DNA from: Candidatus Uhrbacteria bacterium | GTDB lineage: Bacteria; Patescibacteriota; Patescibacteriia; UBA9934; GWF2-40-263 | Assembly: GCA_016205995.1 (NCBI GenBank) | Contig: JACQSJ010000058.1 | Coordinates: 1-19,061 of the forward strand | Direction of reading: 5' to 3' | DNA length: 19,061 bases | Shown: positions 5,876 through 13,033 of the stretch, piece after piece | Layout: every line of letters starts with the position of its first letter | Numbering within the stretch: the first letter of the stretch is position 1 | Translations under genes and position numbers: made by a program | Notes under the pieces: generated by a model | Database searches by the model: none | Told to the model about the DNA's origin: nothing | Seen by the model: the letters and a program-made list of their open reading frames with translations, nothing else

Positions 5876-7066
5876 ATGAGCAGCATCGACAAGAGCGAGC
5901 TTCGAAGGCTCGCCGAACCCTACAAGTCCTTCCCGGCCGCGGTCGCCGCGGTCGTGCGCGCGATGTTCGACGCCGGGGCGGAGACGACCCGCGTCGAGAT
6001 CGGCCAGGACGGGCGGAATAGGCGTTACTGCAGCATTGTCCGCTTCGGCAGCGCGCAGAGCGTGCAGTTCCGCACGACCGATGCCGCCATAGCTACGAAG
6101 GAATTCGTGGACGACCTGATGATGCGCTGGGGGTTGGCCTTCGTCCACCACAGCGGCAGGCTTGTGCTTTCTCCTCACCGCTACGAGATGAATGGGTTGG
6201 GTGAGGGCGAGGGCGTCAACCCGCGTCAGGATCGGTCGGCGCAGCGGCTCATGCGTGAGCTGCCCAAGCTCCTCGCGCCTTTCGAGGCGGCCCATACGAC
6301 TCTCGTGGACGAGGACGGCAACGAGCACCGCCTGCTCAAGGAGCCACCCTCGACGCTGCGCGTCGGCGCCTGGGAGATCGACCTGCCCGAGAAGATGATC
6401 GGGTGGGGCGATGGGCTGGTGGTCAAGTTCGGCCATGTCCGCGTGCCTGTCAGCGAGCTGCTTGCTCGCGTGACGGTCGATCCACGCACGGAGTTTCCGC
6501 AGCTGCAGATCCTCACACACCCCTGGCTGCAGGGCGTGATGGAGATGAGGGTGATGTATAACTCGCGACCCGTTGAGTTGTCTCCGACTCGGCTGCTCGC
6601 GGAGCTGGATGAGCGAGTGGCGCGCGCCTACGGGCCATGCGCGAATCTCGCTCGCATGCTCCTGTATGCCCACGTCCCCGGCTTGGCCATGAGCAGGCTG
6701 GGCAAGGCGGTCGAGTCGGCTATGTCTGACTTCCAGGGCGAGGACGGGTTCTTCCACGAAGGGCGCCGCTACCGGATCCGCTGCGCCGATCTCCAGGAGA
6801 TCGCCGGCGGCTTCGGTCAAGTGCTCTGGGAGGGCTCGGGTTCGACCGAGACCGCGCCGCCGCTCCTCTTGGATCCGTCGCACGAGGTCTTCCTCACGGT
6901 GGGGCCCGATGACGACGAACTCATGCAGATCGTCTGGTGGCAGCTCGCCGCCTGGATCGCCGAGGACCTGCACGCGTCTCGCGGCGGCAAGTACGATCCC
7001 GTCGGGAACATGACGAGGATCTACCTCTCCCTGCGCCGACTGAACCCCGAACGTCGGGACGTCTAG
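5876..7066 (+). CDS. Uncharacterised 396-residue protein, GC-rich orphan
   Basis: I do not recognise this protein. It is soluble, with no signal peptide, membrane segment or obvious catalytic motif, and is rich in Arg, Glu and Leu. Segments with regular strand-like patterns occur at about residues 35-70 and 150-215, and the C-terminal third is helical. A strong SD (AAGGAG) five bases before the ATG, and a dedicated terminator 11 bases after the stop, support it as a real single-gene unit. Its codon use is much more G/C-ending than the ribosomal operon before it, suggesting later acquisition or a fast-evolving lineage-specific gene. A 446-codon frame on the opposite strand spans the same DNA but lacks an SD and reads as low-complexity Arg/Pro/His; I treat it as an antisense shadow. 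Confidence 0.75.
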   Translation: MSSIDKSELRRLAEPYKSFPAAVAAVVRAMFDAGAETTRVEIGQDGRNRRYCSIVRFGSAQSVQFRTTDAAIATKEFVDDLMMRWGLAFVHHSGRLVLSPHRYEMNGLGEGEGVNPRQDRSAQRLMRELPKLLAPFEAAHTTLVDEDGNEHRLLKEPPSTLRVGAWEIDLPEKMIGWGDGLVVKFGHVRVPVSELLARVTVDPRTEFPQLQILTHPWLQGVMEMRVMYNSRPVELSPTRLLAELDERVARAYGPCANLARMLLYAHVPGLAMSRLGKAVESAMSDFQGEDGFFHEGRRYRIRCADLQEIAGGFGQVLWEGSGSTETAPPLLLDPSHEVFLTVGPDDDELMQIVWWQLAAWIAEDLHASRGGKYDPVGNMTRIYLSLRRLNPERRDV

Positions 7067-7077
7067 TCTCACTCACG

Positions 7078-7101
7078 AGAGCCCCCCCACGGGCTCTTTT
7101 T
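7078..7101 (+). terminator. Terminator of the 396-residue orphan
   Basis: AGAGCCC (7078-7084) and GGGCTCT (7091-7097) form a 7-bp stem around CCCCAC, followed by a T-run to 7101. Confidence 0.85.
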
Positions 7102-7111
7102 ACTTACCGAA

Positions 7112-7142
7112 AATGAAAATGCCTCCGGCGATGGTCGGAGGC
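7112..7142 (-). terminator. Terminator of the 231-residue orphan
   Basis: GCCTCCG (7121-7127) and CGGAGGC (7136-7142) form a 7-bp stem. Read on the minus strand it is followed by ATTTTCATTT. It lies 16 bases past the minus-strand stop, back to back with the plus-strand terminator at 7078-7101. Confidence 0.7.
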
Positions 7143-7158
7143 GTTTGCGTTTCATGGC

Positions 7159-7854
7159 TCAGCAGAGGCGCCGAGGCATGAAGAAGTTGCGAGTGTCGAT
7201 GTGCGGAGTGAAGCGCGTCGAGGCGACGTCCAGGCCCATGGAGACGAGCGTCCCATGCAGGATCCGCCAGAACGGCGCCGTCTTCCTGGCGAGGGAGCGT
7301 TCCTTGAGCGCCCGTCGGGCCGCCGCACGCCGTTCTTCCTGGGCGAGACGTCGTTCTTCCTGCCACGCCTCTACGAGTCTGATGAGCTTGTGCCCACAGA
7401 ACGCGACAAGGTCGAACTTCTCGATCTTTCCGGTCACGGCATGGATGCGCACGCCCAGGAGGTTGTCCTTGCCAAAGTCGCGGAAGCGGCGGGAGATCGT
7501 CTTGATCGCCTCTGCCACGCGCTTGCCGATGGCCGCGAGATCCGCGCAGTGGCGGTGTGCGCCAACCACCTCGATGTAGAGACGGATGCCGCGCGTGGCG
7601 GTCGTGAGCGCGCGATGGGCGTAGGTGAAGATCTTGTTGTGGTGCTTGGGACGCAGCGTCAGCTGAATCTCCAGCGGGGGACGGCCTCCGCCATTCACGA
7701 CGATGAAGTCCAGATGGTCGAACACGTCCTCCCTTCCGCGATGCGGGGTCCGTCGGTGGAGGATCCCCAGTGTGGTCAGGCCATCAGAGACGGCTTCTTC
7801 CAGCACGAGCCCAGCCTTGTAGGGACGACTCCGATGTAGCGCAGCGTCTCTCAC
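7159..7854 (-). CDS. Uncharacterised 231-residue protein, possible PD-(D/E)XK nuclease-like core
   Basis: I do not recognise the family. The first half has a pattern reminiscent of PD-(D/E)XK nucleases: a helix with Glu20, a strand with Asp49 (HLDFIVV), a short turn and a strand LEIQ with Glu62-x-Gln64, then a basic RPKHHNK segment. This is inference from spacing and hydrophobic pattern only. Residues about 162-195 form a strongly charged Arg/Glu helix, probably coiled coil. I take GTG 7854 as start because GGGAGG (minus strand, 7860-7865) lies exactly five bases before it; an out-of-frame ATG at 7858 is too close to that SD. GC-rich codon use, a strong SD and its own terminator match the two other orphans here. 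Confidence 0.7.
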   Translation of the reverse strand: MRDAALHRSRPYKAGLVLEEAVSDGLTTLGILHRRTPHRGREDVFDHLDFIVVNGGGRPPLEIQLTLRPKHHNKIFTYAHRALTTATRGIRLYIEVVGAHRHCADLAAIGKRVAEAIKTISRRFRDFGKDNLLGVRIHAVTGKIEKFDLVAFCGHKLIRLVEAWQEERRLAQEERRAAARRALKERSLARKTAPFWRILHGTLVSMGLDVASTRFTPHIDTRNFFMPRRLC

Positions 7855-7878
7855 GCATTCCTCCCGTTGTGGTTGATT

Positions 7879-7939
7879 GCGAGACGAAGCGAGCGCAATG
7901 TACGAGCGTCAGCTCGTACATTGCCGAGCGAGGCGAAGC
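7879..7939. repeat. Palindrome flanked by direct repeats
   Basis: GCAATGTACGAGC (7895-7907) and GCTCGTACATTGC (7912-7924) form a perfect 13-bp stem with a GTCA loop. It is flanked by near-identical direct repeats GCGAGACGAAGC (7879-7890) and GCGAGGCGAAGC (7928-7939). It lies between the 231-residue orphan and recA and resembles a dispersed REP-type element different from the one at 2547-2635. The remainder of the gap 7866-8000 shows nothing else. Confidence 0.65.
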
Positions 7940-8000
7940 AAACTTGGGTGCATACCCTTGATCCCTCGAACCACAGCCAGCATAACCCCTCCTCCTCAAG

Positions 8001-8029
8001 AAATCAAAAAGCGGGGCATCGCCCCGCTT
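8001..8029 (-). terminator. Terminator of recA
   Basis: AAGCGGGGC (8009-8017) and GCCCCGCTT (8021-8029) form a 9-bp stem with a 3-nt loop. On the minus strand it runs into TTTTTGATTT. The stem begins three bases past the recA stop. Confidence 0.9.
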
Positions 8030-8031
8030 AC

Positions 8032-9093
8032 CTACTCACCCTCCGCTACCATCTCGGTTGAAGGGATCAGTTCTGCTCCCGGTGAAAGAATGGCTTTCTC
8101 AATCGCGGATCGGATGTCCTTCATGAGCTTGGGGTTCTCCCTGAGGGTCGCTTTTGCATTCTCTCGTCCAAGACCGAGCTTCTCTTCGCCAAAGTAGTAA
8201 TTGCTGCCGCTCTTTTTGATGACGCCATAAGGTACGCCGATGTCCAGTAGGTCGCCCGAGATGGAGATCCCCTCATTGTACATGATGTCGAACTCGCAGG
8301 TGCGGAACGGGGGTGCGACTTTGTTTTTGACGATTTTTGCTTTGGTGCGGTTGCCGATGATCTGTTCTCCCTGTTTGATCTGCGCGGCACGGCGGACTTC
8401 GATGCGCACGGAGGAATAGAACTTGAGGGCGTTGCCACCTGGGGTTGTCTCCGGGTTCCCGAACATGACCCCGATTTTCATGCGGATCTGGTTGATGAAC
8501 ACGACGGTCGTCTTGGATTTGCTCACGATCGCGGCGAGCTTGCGCAGGGCCTGGCTCATGAGGCGCGCCTGGAGTCCCATGTGGGAATCCCCCATGTCAC
8601 CTTCGATCTCGGCCTTGGGAGTGAGAGCTGCGACCGAGTCGATCACGATGACATCTACCGCGTTTGAGCGCACCAGCGTTTCGACGATCTCGAGCGCCTG
8701 CTCACCGTTATCTGGTTGAGAGATAAAAAGCTCATCAATGTTCACGCCGATTTTTTGTGCGTACTCAGGGTCGAGGGCGTGCTCGGCGTCTACGAATGCC
8801 GCGAGACCCCCCATCTTTTGCACCTCAGCCACGATATGCTGGGCGAGTGTGGTTTTTCCCGAGGACTCTGGGCCGTAGATTTCGATGATGCGACCTCGAG
8901 GAACTCCCATGACCCCCAGGGCCAAGTCCAGCGACAGGCATCCTGTGGAGACAGCCTCGACCTGCATGGTCTTAGCCTCTCCCAGGCGCATAATCGATCC
9001 CTCGCCAAACCGCTGTTTAATTTGAGAAATTGCATCAAGTGCCGCCCGCGATCGAGCGTCCGTTTCTACCTCCTTGGTGATTTGCTTTGCCAT
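8032..9093 (-). CDS. recA: Recombinase RecA
   Basis: This 353-residue protein is a complete RecA. Walker A is GPESSGKT at 74-81, the catalytic Glu lies in FVDAEHALDP (Glu104), Walker B is VIVIDS (148-153, Asp152), and the L2 DNA-binding loop and flanks run INQIRMKIGVMFGNPETTPGG (about 200-220). The C-terminal domain is slightly shorter than in E. coli and ends with a modest acidic tail (EMVAEGE). RecA forms the ATP-dependent strand-exchange filament and triggers SOS self-cleavage where that system exists. The gene sits 24 bases downstream of the PIN toxin stop on the same strand. It can be reached by read-through from the antitoxin promoter, but also has a plausible promoter of its own inside the toxin gene. 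Confidence 0.98.
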   Translation of the reverse strand: MAKQITKEVETDARSRAALDAISQIKQRFGEGSIMRLGEAKTMQVEAVSTGCLSLDLALGVMGVPRGRIIEIYGPESSGKTTLAQHIVAEVQKMGGLAAFVDAEHALDPEYAQKIGVNIDELFISQPDNGEQALEIVETLVRSNAVDVIVIDSVAALTPKAEIEGDMGDSHMGLQARLMSQALRKLAAIVSKSKTTVVFINQIRMKIGVMFGNPETTPGGNALKFYSSVRIEVRRAAQIKQGEQIIGNRTKAKIVKNKVAPPFRTCEFDIMYNEGISISGDLLDIGVPYGVIKKSGSNYYFGEEKLGLGRENAKATLRENPKLMKDIRSAIEKAILSPGAELIPSTEMVAEGE

Positions 9094-9117
9094 AGATAGT
9101 GTTACGTAGCGGGTAGC

Positions 9118-9546
9118 TTAACAGAGCTTTTTAGAAGCGGCCAGAAGCTGTTTGTCAAAGGTGAGGATGGGCGCGCCGGTGGCGATGGAGCGAGAGAGGA
9201 GGAGCCAATCTATTGTGGACATTTTTGGCTTGAAGTGATGCTTTGCGGCTAGTGTCATAGCGTCCGTTAACCATTCGATGGGTGTATCAACAGTGAGTAC
9301 GTTTAGATCGCTCATTGCTTCATCAAGAAATAACTCAACGAGAGTATTCTGAGAGGAATACAAGAATACCGTTAGGATCTCTTGAATGACATGGTCAAAC
9401 AAGATGAAGAGACTTCCCTTGTTTTGAAGTTCGAGAAGAGTTGCCATTGCTTGAGCATGAAGTGAGTCCTCATTGTTTGTAAAACCAACGTAAACATTGG
9501 CATCAATCAGGTACGGAATCGCGGCCGATGCCATAGACAATTTCAT
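9118..9546 (-). CDS. PIN-domain toxin-like ribonuclease (VapC type)
   Basis: This 142-residue protein has the PIN layout with all four acidic positions: Asp15 (YLIDANV), Glu56 (VIQEIL), Asp113 (MSTIDWLLL) and Asp131 (ILTFDKQL). PIN-domain toxins are metal-dependent RNases that cut tRNA, rRNA or mRNA when freed from a cognate antitoxin. It overlaps the Phd-like antitoxin gene by 44 bases from ATG 9546; the alternative ATG 9534 (MASAAIPYL) still overlaps by 32. Codon use is more A/T-rich than recA. The toxin's RNA target cannot be read from sequence. Confidence 0.88.
   Translation of the reverse strand: MKLSMASAAIPYLIDANVYVGFTNNEDSLHAQAMATLLELQNKGSLFILFDHVIQEILTVFLYSSQNTLVELFLDEAMSDLNVLTVDTPIEWLTDAMTLAAKHHFKPKMSTIDWLLLSRSIATGAPILTFDKQLLAASKKLC
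9130..9158 (-). promoter_or_regulatory. Possible recA promoter inside the toxin gene
   Basis: On the minus strand TTGACA (9158 down to 9153, perfect -35) is followed after 17 bases by TCTAAA (9135 down to 9130, 4 of 6). Transcription would start near 9123, about 30 nt before the recA ATG. Confidence 0.4.
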
Positions 9547-9787
9547 CGATTCTTTGAGTTAAGTCCGGTCCTCCGGAGAATTGGTTTGCCTTCAGCCAAT
9601 CCAAGAACGATCCGGGATAGCCTTTTTTCATTTCTGTTTTTTGTGCCTCCCAAGGTGTGAAGACACCAATCGGTTTGCCATGTTTCATAATGACGTACTG
9701 CTTAAACGACGTGCCGGCCACCAGGCTGGCGAAGTTTCGCAAGAAGTCGCGGACAGAGATAGGTTCTGTCTTGATTTTAGAAGTCAT
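9503..9787 (-). CDS. Phd/YefM-like antitoxin
   Basis: This 94-residue protein shows the Phd/YefM N-terminal DNA-binding fold: ISVRDFLRNFASLVAG, then the strand-turn-strand YVIMKHGKPIGVFTPWEAQ. A C-terminal tail with an amphipathic stretch (SFLDWLKANQF) would wrap the toxin. Antitoxins of this kind neutralise the partner and, as a complex, repress their own promoter. The gene is first in the pair and overlaps the PIN toxin. Three tandem 11-bp repeats upstream cover its predicted -35 region, the arrangement expected of an autoregulatory operator. Pairing of a Phd-type antitoxin with a PIN toxin is well known. Confidence 0.82.
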   Translation of the reverse strand: MTSKIKTEPISVRDFLRNFASLVAGTSFKQYVIMKHGKPIGVFTPWEAQKTEMKKGYPGSFLDWLKANQFSGGPDLTQRIDEIVYGIGRDSVPD

Positions 9788-9816
9788 AGAAAGAGGGGAT
9801 CATGACTTACCTGTCC

Positions 9817-9865
9817 ATCAAACCACGTTGTCAGACATTTGTCAAACAATTGTCAGACAAATTGT
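9817..9865 (-). promoter_or_regulatory. Antitoxin promoter with three tandem 11-bp operator repeats
   Basis: Three contiguous 11-mers lie at 9828-9838 (TTGTCAGACAT), 9839-9849 (TTGTCAAACAA) and 9850-9860 (TTGTCAGACAA), with a partial fourth (ATTGT, 9861-9865). The first and third are TTGTC-N-GACAA type palindromes, near-perfect and perfect. On the minus strand the middle repeat contains a perfect TTGACA (9845 down to 9840), followed after 17 bases by TTTGAT (9822 down to 9817). The repeats are spaced one helical turn apart, so bound dimers would line up on one face and cover the promoter. Confidence 0.7.
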
Positions 9866-9867
9866 GG

Positions 9868-9897
9868 AAATCAAAAACAGCCCCGTATTGAGCTGTT
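9868..9897 (-). terminator. Terminator of the ftsK-rodZ-like unit
   Basis: AACAGC (9876-9881) and GCTGTT (9892-9897) pair around a 10-nt loop. On the minus strand the stem continues into TTTTTGATTT. It begins three bases after the stop of the RodZ-like gene. Confidence 0.75.
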
Positions 9898-9899
9898 CT

Positions 9900-10589
9900 C
9901 TACTGATTGAAACTCACCGTTCGGTCCTCTCCTAGCACCACGCGGCGGTACTCGGTTGCTGGTTTGGAGTAGCGCTTGGTTGATTCGATCGCGATCACAT
10001 TGAGTCCACGTTCAAGGGCGACATCCACCTCAAATGTTCCGTCTTGTTCCAGAAGCACGTCCATCCCATTGACCTGTACGCGCGCGCCTTCCTGGGCTTG
10101 GCCTGTCACGATAATGAGAGCTTCGTCTGTCTTGATCCCGTCCATTGGAGAGAAAACCAGCAGATCAGGAGGTGAGAGAATCGATCGTACCTGCATACCC
10201 AGATACGCCACAATCGCCAGGCCCACGAAACTGAGAGCAAAGATTTTGATAAATCGGCTTGCGACGAGAAACTGCAGGGCGCGCGCGCGGGCGCGCGGGA
10301 GGCGAATGTTCTTCGTGAAGTCACAGGTTCCGCATTCGGTCTCGAACTGCTGCAGAAAGTACTCGACGTCGCCCCCCAGGGCACGCACATACACCCTGAG
10401 AAAGTTGCGGGCGTAGATTGGGTCAGGAAGCTTGGCGTAGTTCCCCGTTTCAAAGGCCTGGAGGAACGCCTTGCGGATTTTTGTCGTCGCTGAAAGTTCG
10501 GAGAGCGTTAAGCCAGCCGATTTCCTGATCGCTTTGAGCTTCTCGCCCAATGACTCGCTGTAATCGAATTTTCGGATGACAAACGCCAT
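9900..10589 (-). CDS. RodZ-like membrane protein: HTH, one transmembrane helix, external Ig-like domain
   Basis: This 229-residue protein starts with a RodZ-type helix-turn-helix (about residues 13-72: KLKAIRKSAGLTLSELSATTKIRKAFLQAFE, LPDPIYARNFLRVYV). One transmembrane helix lies at about 113-131 (FIKIFALSFVGLAIVAYLG). An outside beta-sandwich of the glucodextranase-B/Big type spans 140-221, with VTGQAQEGARVQVNG and DGTFEVDVALERGLNVI. RodZ links MreB filaments to the cell-wall machinery; no mreB is in view, so a role in cell shape or division is inferred from architecture and from ftsK, nine bases upstream on the same strand. A pair of cysteines (CGTC, 86-89) lies on the cytoplasmic side of the helix. 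Confidence 0.85.
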   Translation of the reverse strand: MAFVIRKFDYSESLGEKLKAIRKSAGLTLSELSATTKIRKAFLQAFETGNYAKLPDPIYARNFLRVYVRALGGDVEYFLQQFETECGTCDFTKNIRLPRARARALQFLVASRFIKIFALSFVGLAIVAYLGMQVRSILSPPDLLVFSPMDGIKTDEALIIVTGQAQEGARVQVNGMDVLLEQDGTFEVDVALERGLNVIAIESTKRYSKPATEYRRVVLGEDRTVSFNQ

Positions 10590-10598
10590 AGATCGAAC

Positions 10599-12950
10599 CT
10601 ATCTTACGCCGCTCTCGTCTTCTTTTTCAATCCACCCGTCGTCGATCTGGTTTTCCCAATCCGGTTTCTCTTCCTCTTCCTGCTCCTCCTCTCCCGTTTC
10701 TTCGATCTCCTCGGTCTCCTCCTCTTCTTTGGGAGCATCACGCTCGTAGGCCTCGTCATAGTCATCCTGCGCGGTTGGAATTCCCTCTGGGACACGACCC
10801 CCTGGTGGCCATGCGTCGACAAGGATCTCCCGAGGCTTGGCACCAGAGCCAGGCCCAACGACTCCCACCTCTTCCATCATGTCGATGATACGTGCGGCGC
10901 GGGCATAGCCAAGTCGCAGTCGTCGTTGCAAGAACGACGTAGAGGCCTTGCCTGACTCGAGCACGACCTGGATCGCCTCCTCAAGCATAGCGTCTCCATC
11001 GCCAGAGCTATCAAAAACCGTTCCTGCCTTTGTGATCTCCGTAATGGCTAGGTTGTAATCGGGCTCGCCTCGACGGCGTAGGAACTTGACCACTTCCTCG
11101 ACTTCGTTGGGTGAGATGAACGCACCTTGTAGACGTTTGGGTTTGGCAACGTCGGCGGAAGTGAAGAGCATATCCCCGCGGCCAAGAAGTTTCTCGGCTC
11201 CAGATTGATCGAGGATGGTGCGCGAGTCCGTCTGGGAGGCGACCGCAAAAGCGATGCGTCCAGGGACATTGGCTTTGATCAGGCCCGTGATGACGTCCAC
11301 ACTCGGGCGCTGCGTGGCCACGACAAGGTGTATCCCTACGGCGCGGGCCATCTGGGCGATCCGCACGATAGCCCCCTCGACCTCACGGCCACTCGCGCTC
11401 ATGAGGTCCGCCAACTCGTCAATCACGACGACAATGCGGGGCATGCGCTCCTGAGATTTCTCATTGTACCCTTCGATGTTGCGTGCGCCCACTTTGGAGA
11501 GCAGGTCGAGGCGACGTTCCATTTCTCGCACCGTCCACTTGAGGGCATTGATGGTATCGTCCACGCTCACGATCGGTGGGACAAGCAAGTGGGGGATGCC
11601 GTTGTACGCGGTGAGCTCCACGCGTTTGGGATCAACCAGGATCAGCTTGAGGTCGTCGGGCCCATTTTGATAGAGCCAAGAAACGATCAGGGTATTGAGA
11701 CAGACCGATTTTCCAGAGCCCGTCGCACCTGCGACCAACATGTGAGGCATCTTCTCAAGCGCGATCGAGTAGCAGGAGCCAGATACATCTTTTCCCAGTG
11801 GGATCGCCAACGGGGACTTGCCCGACGCCGATTGGAACTCGGGTGTTTCCATGACGTCACGCAGGGTGACGGTCGCGACCTTGTTGTTCGGGACCTCGAT
11901 GCCCACGAGCGATGCTCCTGGAATAGGTGCCTCCATACGCAGTGGATGGGCGGCAAGGGCCAGGGCAAGGTCGTTTTGCAGGCTTACGATGCGGGAGAGT
12001 TTGACTCCTTGAGATGGCCGAAGCGTGTACTGCGTAACGGTCGGGCCCACGGAGGTCTTGCCCATCTCTACATCGATCCCAAATTCATGGAAGGTTTTTT
12101 CGATGATCTCTTTGTTTCGTTCGATGTCGCCAGATTGGGCCTTGGAATTTGAACGGCTGAGAAGTTTGAGTGGGATTTCGATCTCTCGACGTTCATGCGA
12201 GACAAGCGCCGTTTCTTTCCGCATGGGGACGGCCACGGGTCTTGTCGTGAATTCAGGCTCCTCCTGTTCATCTGACTCACCAGGTATGTCCGTTTCGATG
12301 GGTTCATCTTCAAGCTCTCCCAGCTCATCAACGTCCTCGATAACCTCTTGTTCACCCATCTCGTCTGGAAGCCTCTCGCGGTGTAGCCACGCACCAAACC
12401 ATCCAGTGAGGTGTGAGTGTGCACCCGTGAGCGAGCGCAGGGAGGTGTTGAACGTGAGAAGAACAGAGACCAGTAGGAGGGCCGCGGTGCTTACGATGGA
12501 TCCCCAGTAACCGATGAAGGTCGAAAGGAGCGTTGCCAAGAGTTGTCCGAGATATCCGCCAGCCAGCGTGAGGTCGGTCGTGAACGGCTCGGGACGGTTA
12601 ACGAGGAAGAGGTTGAGGAGGGCGTTGAACGAGAGGAAGAAAAAGAGGAGCCCGAGATAGTTCCAGGTAGAGAGCTGGCCACGGTCGGGGTAAGCGAGTG
12701 TAGCGCCCAGGATGATAAGAACCAAGGGAACGAGGTATCGATCCAGGCCAAAAAAAGTAGAAAGCCACGAGTTGATCCAGATGCCGACGGACCCGGCGAT
12801 GTGGAAGTACGAAAGGAAGATGAGCGCCGCGGCGGCGAAGAGGAGGATGACATAAATACCTCGCTTGGCTTCTGGGTTGAGCGATAACGTTTTGTACGTT
12901 TCCGATCTTGGGGCCGAGCGTTTCTTTTTTCGTGCCATAGGTGACTTCAT
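10599..12950 (-). CDS. ftsK: DNA translocase FtsK
   Basis: This 783-residue protein has about four to five membrane segments between residues 31 and 168, a charged linker (195-260), and the alpha/beta motor with Walker A GATGSGKS at 408-415 and Walker B VVVIDELADL (Asp511, Glu512). ATQRPSVDVITGLIKANVP is the family signature. The winged-helix gamma domain that reads polar DNA motifs runs from about 653 to 711. FtsK pumps chromosome ends through the closing septum and activates XerCD at dif. Unusually the chain continues 70 residues past gamma, with about 45 that are very rich in Glu and Asp. ATG 12950 gives MKSPMARKKK; ATG 12938 (MARKKK) is equally plausible, since a GATAAA box abuts the first ATG. 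Confidence 0.96.
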   Translation of the reverse strand: MKSPMARKKKRSAPRSETYKTLSLNPEAKRGIYVILLFAAAALIFLSYFHIAGSVGIWINSWLSTFFGLDRYLVPLVLIILGATLAYPDRGQLSTWNYLGLLFFFLSFNALLNLFLVNRPEPFTTDLTLAGGYLGQLLATLLSTFIGYWGSIVSTAALLLVSVLLTFNTSLRSLTGAHSHLTGWFGAWLHRERLPDEMGEQEVIEDVDELGELEDEPIETDIPGESDEQEEPEFTTRPVAVPMRKETALVSHERREIEIPLKLLSRSNSKAQSGDIERNKEIIEKTFHEFGIDVEMGKTSVGPTVTQYTLRPSQGVKLSRIVSLQNDLALALAAHPLRMEAPIPGASLVGIEVPNNKVATVTLRDVMETPEFQSASGKSPLAIPLGKDVSGSCYSIALEKMPHMLVAGATGSGKSVCLNTLIVSWLYQNGPDDLKLILVDPKRVELTAYNGIPHLLVPPIVSVDDTINALKWTVREMERRLDLLSKVGARNIEGYNEKSQERMPRIVVVIDELADLMSASGREVEGAIVRIAQMARAVGIHLVVATQRPSVDVITGLIKANVPGRIAFAVASQTDSRTILDQSGAEKLLGRGDMLFTSADVAKPKRLQGAFISPNEVEEVVKFLRRRGEPDYNLAITEITKAGTVFDSSGDGDAMLEEAIQVVLESGKASTSFLQRRLRLGYARAARIIDMMEEVGVVGPGSGAKPREILVDAWPPGGRVPEGIPTAQDDYDEAYERDAPKEEEETEEIEETGEEEQEEEEKPDWENQIDDGWIEKEDESGVR

Positions 12951-12960
12951 TTTATCACAA

Positions 12961-12987
12961 TTGACAGAAACCCATGTTTCTGATAAT
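12961..12987 (+). promoter_or_regulatory. Promoter with operator-like inverted repeat, divergent to ftsK
   Basis: TTGACA (12961-12966, perfect -35) is followed by GATAAT (12982-12987, 5 of 6, spacer 15) or TAATTT (12984-12989, spacer 17). CAGAAAC (12965-12971) and GTTTCTG (12976-12982) are a perfect 7-bp inverted repeat with a CCAT centre that fills the spacer, where a repressor dimer would block RNA polymerase. The start falls near 12994, downstream of the ATG at 12974. Confidence 0.55.
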
Positions 12988-13033
12988 TTTCGCGGTCGTT
13001 TCTTACGACATCACCATCTACCCGGAGTACAGA

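Noticed and set aside
5732..7072. 446-codon open frame on the minus strand
   Set aside because: It is entirely antisense to the 396-residue orphan, lacks an SD and reads as His/Arg/Pro-rich sequence. The plus frame has an SD and a terminator. Long antisense frames are expected in GC-rich DNA.
7201..7839. 212-codon open frame on the plus strand
   Set aside because: It is antisense to the 231-residue orphan, which has GGGAGG five bases before its start and a terminator after its stop.
9840..9860. Operator repeats as a LexA/SOS box for recA
   Set aside because: TTGTC-N-GACAA does not match the LexA boxes I know (CTGT-N8-ACAG or GAAC-N4-GTTC types), and the array is beside the antitoxin, 700 bases from recA. 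Autoregulation by the antitoxin is simpler.
11205..12152. 315-codon open frame on the plus strand
   Set aside because: It is a shadow of the FtsK motor domain.
12974..13033. 20-codon N-terminal extension of the 441-residue orphan
   Set aside because: The ATG lies upstream of the predicted transcription start and inside the operator; the SD points to 13034.
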